Positions 63,579-64,000 of a stretch of DNA of 64,000 nt are shown here, piece after piece. Numbering within the stretch: position 1 is the first letter of the stretch; each line of letters starts with the position of its first letter. Source of the DNA: Lewinella sp. W8 (GTDB taxonomy: Bacteria; Bacteroidota; Bacteroidia; Chitinophagales; Saprospiraceae); assembly GCF_004375085.3 (NCBI RefSeq), contig NZ_SNAQ03000003.1, forward strand, positions 310,001-374,000, given 5' to 3'. The notes below the pieces were generated by a model. The model had not been told where the DNA came from. It worked only from the letters and a program-made list of their open reading frames with translations, and did no database searches. A program made the position numbers and the translations under genes.

Positions 63579-63607
63579 AAGGGACACCGCGAAACGCGGT
63601 GTCCCTT
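63579..63607. terminator. Bidirectional terminator hairpin between convergent genes
   Basis: A 13-bp perfect stem, AAGGGACACCGCG (63579-63591) against CGCGGTGTCCCTT (63595-63607) with a 3-base loop, between the acidic lipoprotein gene and the convergent TROVE gene. Confidence 0.88.
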
Positions 63608-63621
63608 CATTCGTTATGGCG

Positions 63622-64000
63622 CTACCACTCCAGGGAACGAATTTCCGTAATGAGTGCCTTCGGATCACGTTCACAACGTTCCATGATGTCGAAGATCTTC
63701 TCACTCCATCCGGCGAGCTTGTACTCCCCTACCCGAAAAACGGTGGTTCCGTATCCACGCAGGTCCACACTGAAGACCTTCACCTCGGGGTTGATCTTCC
63801 GGTAAGCTTCGTAAAGCTTGTTGAAATCACCACCCCGGCGACCGTCTCCGGTGTACCAACGGCAGCCCTTTCCGATCTGGAGATCGGAGAAGATGACGAT
63901 TCGATCGACCATCTCCCGCTGCTCAATCAGGCGCTCAAAAGCATCAAAGATTCCCGTTTCCGTGGCTCCGCCGCACGACTGCGCCTGACGATTCAGGGTC
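63622..64000 (-). CDS. Ro60/TROVE-type RNA-binding protein, C-terminal part
   Basis: A minus-strand frame entering from the right edge; 125 residues of the C-terminus are visible. The vWA (MIDAS-type) domain is clear: CGGATETGIFDAFERLI (metal-site Thr), MVDRIVIFSDLQIGKGC, then VKVFSVDLRGYGTTVFR. This is the C-terminal half of Ro60-like proteins (bacterial Rsr), ring-shaped binders of misfolded or Y RNAs; the HEAT-repeat ring would lie outside the window. Bacterial Ro genes are often near Y-RNA and RtcB/RNA-repair genes, which should be sought to the right. Confidence 0.85.
   Translation of the reverse strand, partial: TLNRQAQSCGGATETGIFDAFERLIEQREMVDRIVIFSDLQIGKGCRWYTGDGRRGGDFNKLYEAYRKINPEVKVFSVDLRGYGTTVFRVGEYKLAGWSEKIFDIMERCERDPKALITEIRSLEW

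Overview
The window reads as chromosome from a Bacteroidota bacterium. Signs of this are a TAnnTTTG-type -7 promoter box, T9SS type A and type B C-terminal sorting domains, a Nudix-type arabinose regulator, many lipoprotein signals and an OMP beta-barrel receptor with an N-terminal carboxypeptidase-D-like domain. The fairly high G+C and the giant adhesin-like genes suggest a Lewinella/Saprospiria-type marine degrader; that placement is inference. Genes are dense, and I found no rRNA, tRNA, CRISPR array or insertion sequence.

Layout. (a) 1-3057: a giant protein of unknown function, minus strand, cut by the left edge. (b) 3256-30747: one large locus for (glucurono)arabinoxylan and arabinan. On the minus strand, uxuA with an SDR-type uxuB lies left of, and diverges from, a plus-strand GH67 alpha-glucuronidase. 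A long minus-strand block then runs in transcription order araR (Nudix), araB, araD, araA, SSS sugar/Na+ symporter, aldose epimerase, GH43, GH43, a two-domain SGNH/CE4 esterase, CE15 glucuronoyl esterase, GH10 xylanase, GPH-type symporter, cytoplasmic GH43. Divergent from araR are GH51 and GH127 arabinofuranosidases, with a candidate AraR operator over their predicted promoter (27064-27093). Together these would remove side chains and esters, cut the xylan backbone, import the sugars, send L-arabinose to xylulose-5-phosphate and send glucuronate-derived fructuronate to KDG. No SusC/SusD pair, xylose isomerase/xylulokinase, uronate isomerase or KDG kinase is present in the window.

(c) 30765-35999: a LytTR response regulator and LytS-type kinase, divergent from an outer-membrane beta-barrel receptor and a PepSY-type membrane protein. 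(d) 36110-43261: an alpha/beta hydrolase, a 1153-residue ThuA/PQQ-dehydrogenase/PKD/cytochrome c lipoprotein, a small membrane protein, a second CE15 esterase and a lipoprotein. (e) 43331-47962: a gene-poor stretch, a 7TMR-DISM histidine kinase truncated in its ATPase domain, a MORN/PD40 secreted protein and an MDR oxidoreductase. (f) 47998-51771: an outer-membrane lipoprotein joining a metallophosphoesterase, a kinase-like middle segment and a BamA-like barrel. (g) 51877-53440: an arsenic-type operon (DUF6428-like, ArsR, LMW-phosphatase/arsenate reductase-like) with a palindromic operator. (h) 53510-63549: surface proteins, namely a 1871-residue T9SS type B protein with about 16 Ig/PKD-like repeats, an unknown helical-repeat protein, a dockerin-like T9SS type A protein and a triple-repeat acidic lipoprotein. 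(i) 63622-64000: the C-terminus of a Ro60/TROVE-type RNA-binding protein, cut by the right edge.

A short GC-rich element, roughly GGGCGC-(N2-5)-GCGCAGGTGC, recurs at six sites. It forms hairpins between genes and twice appears to have become coding sequence.
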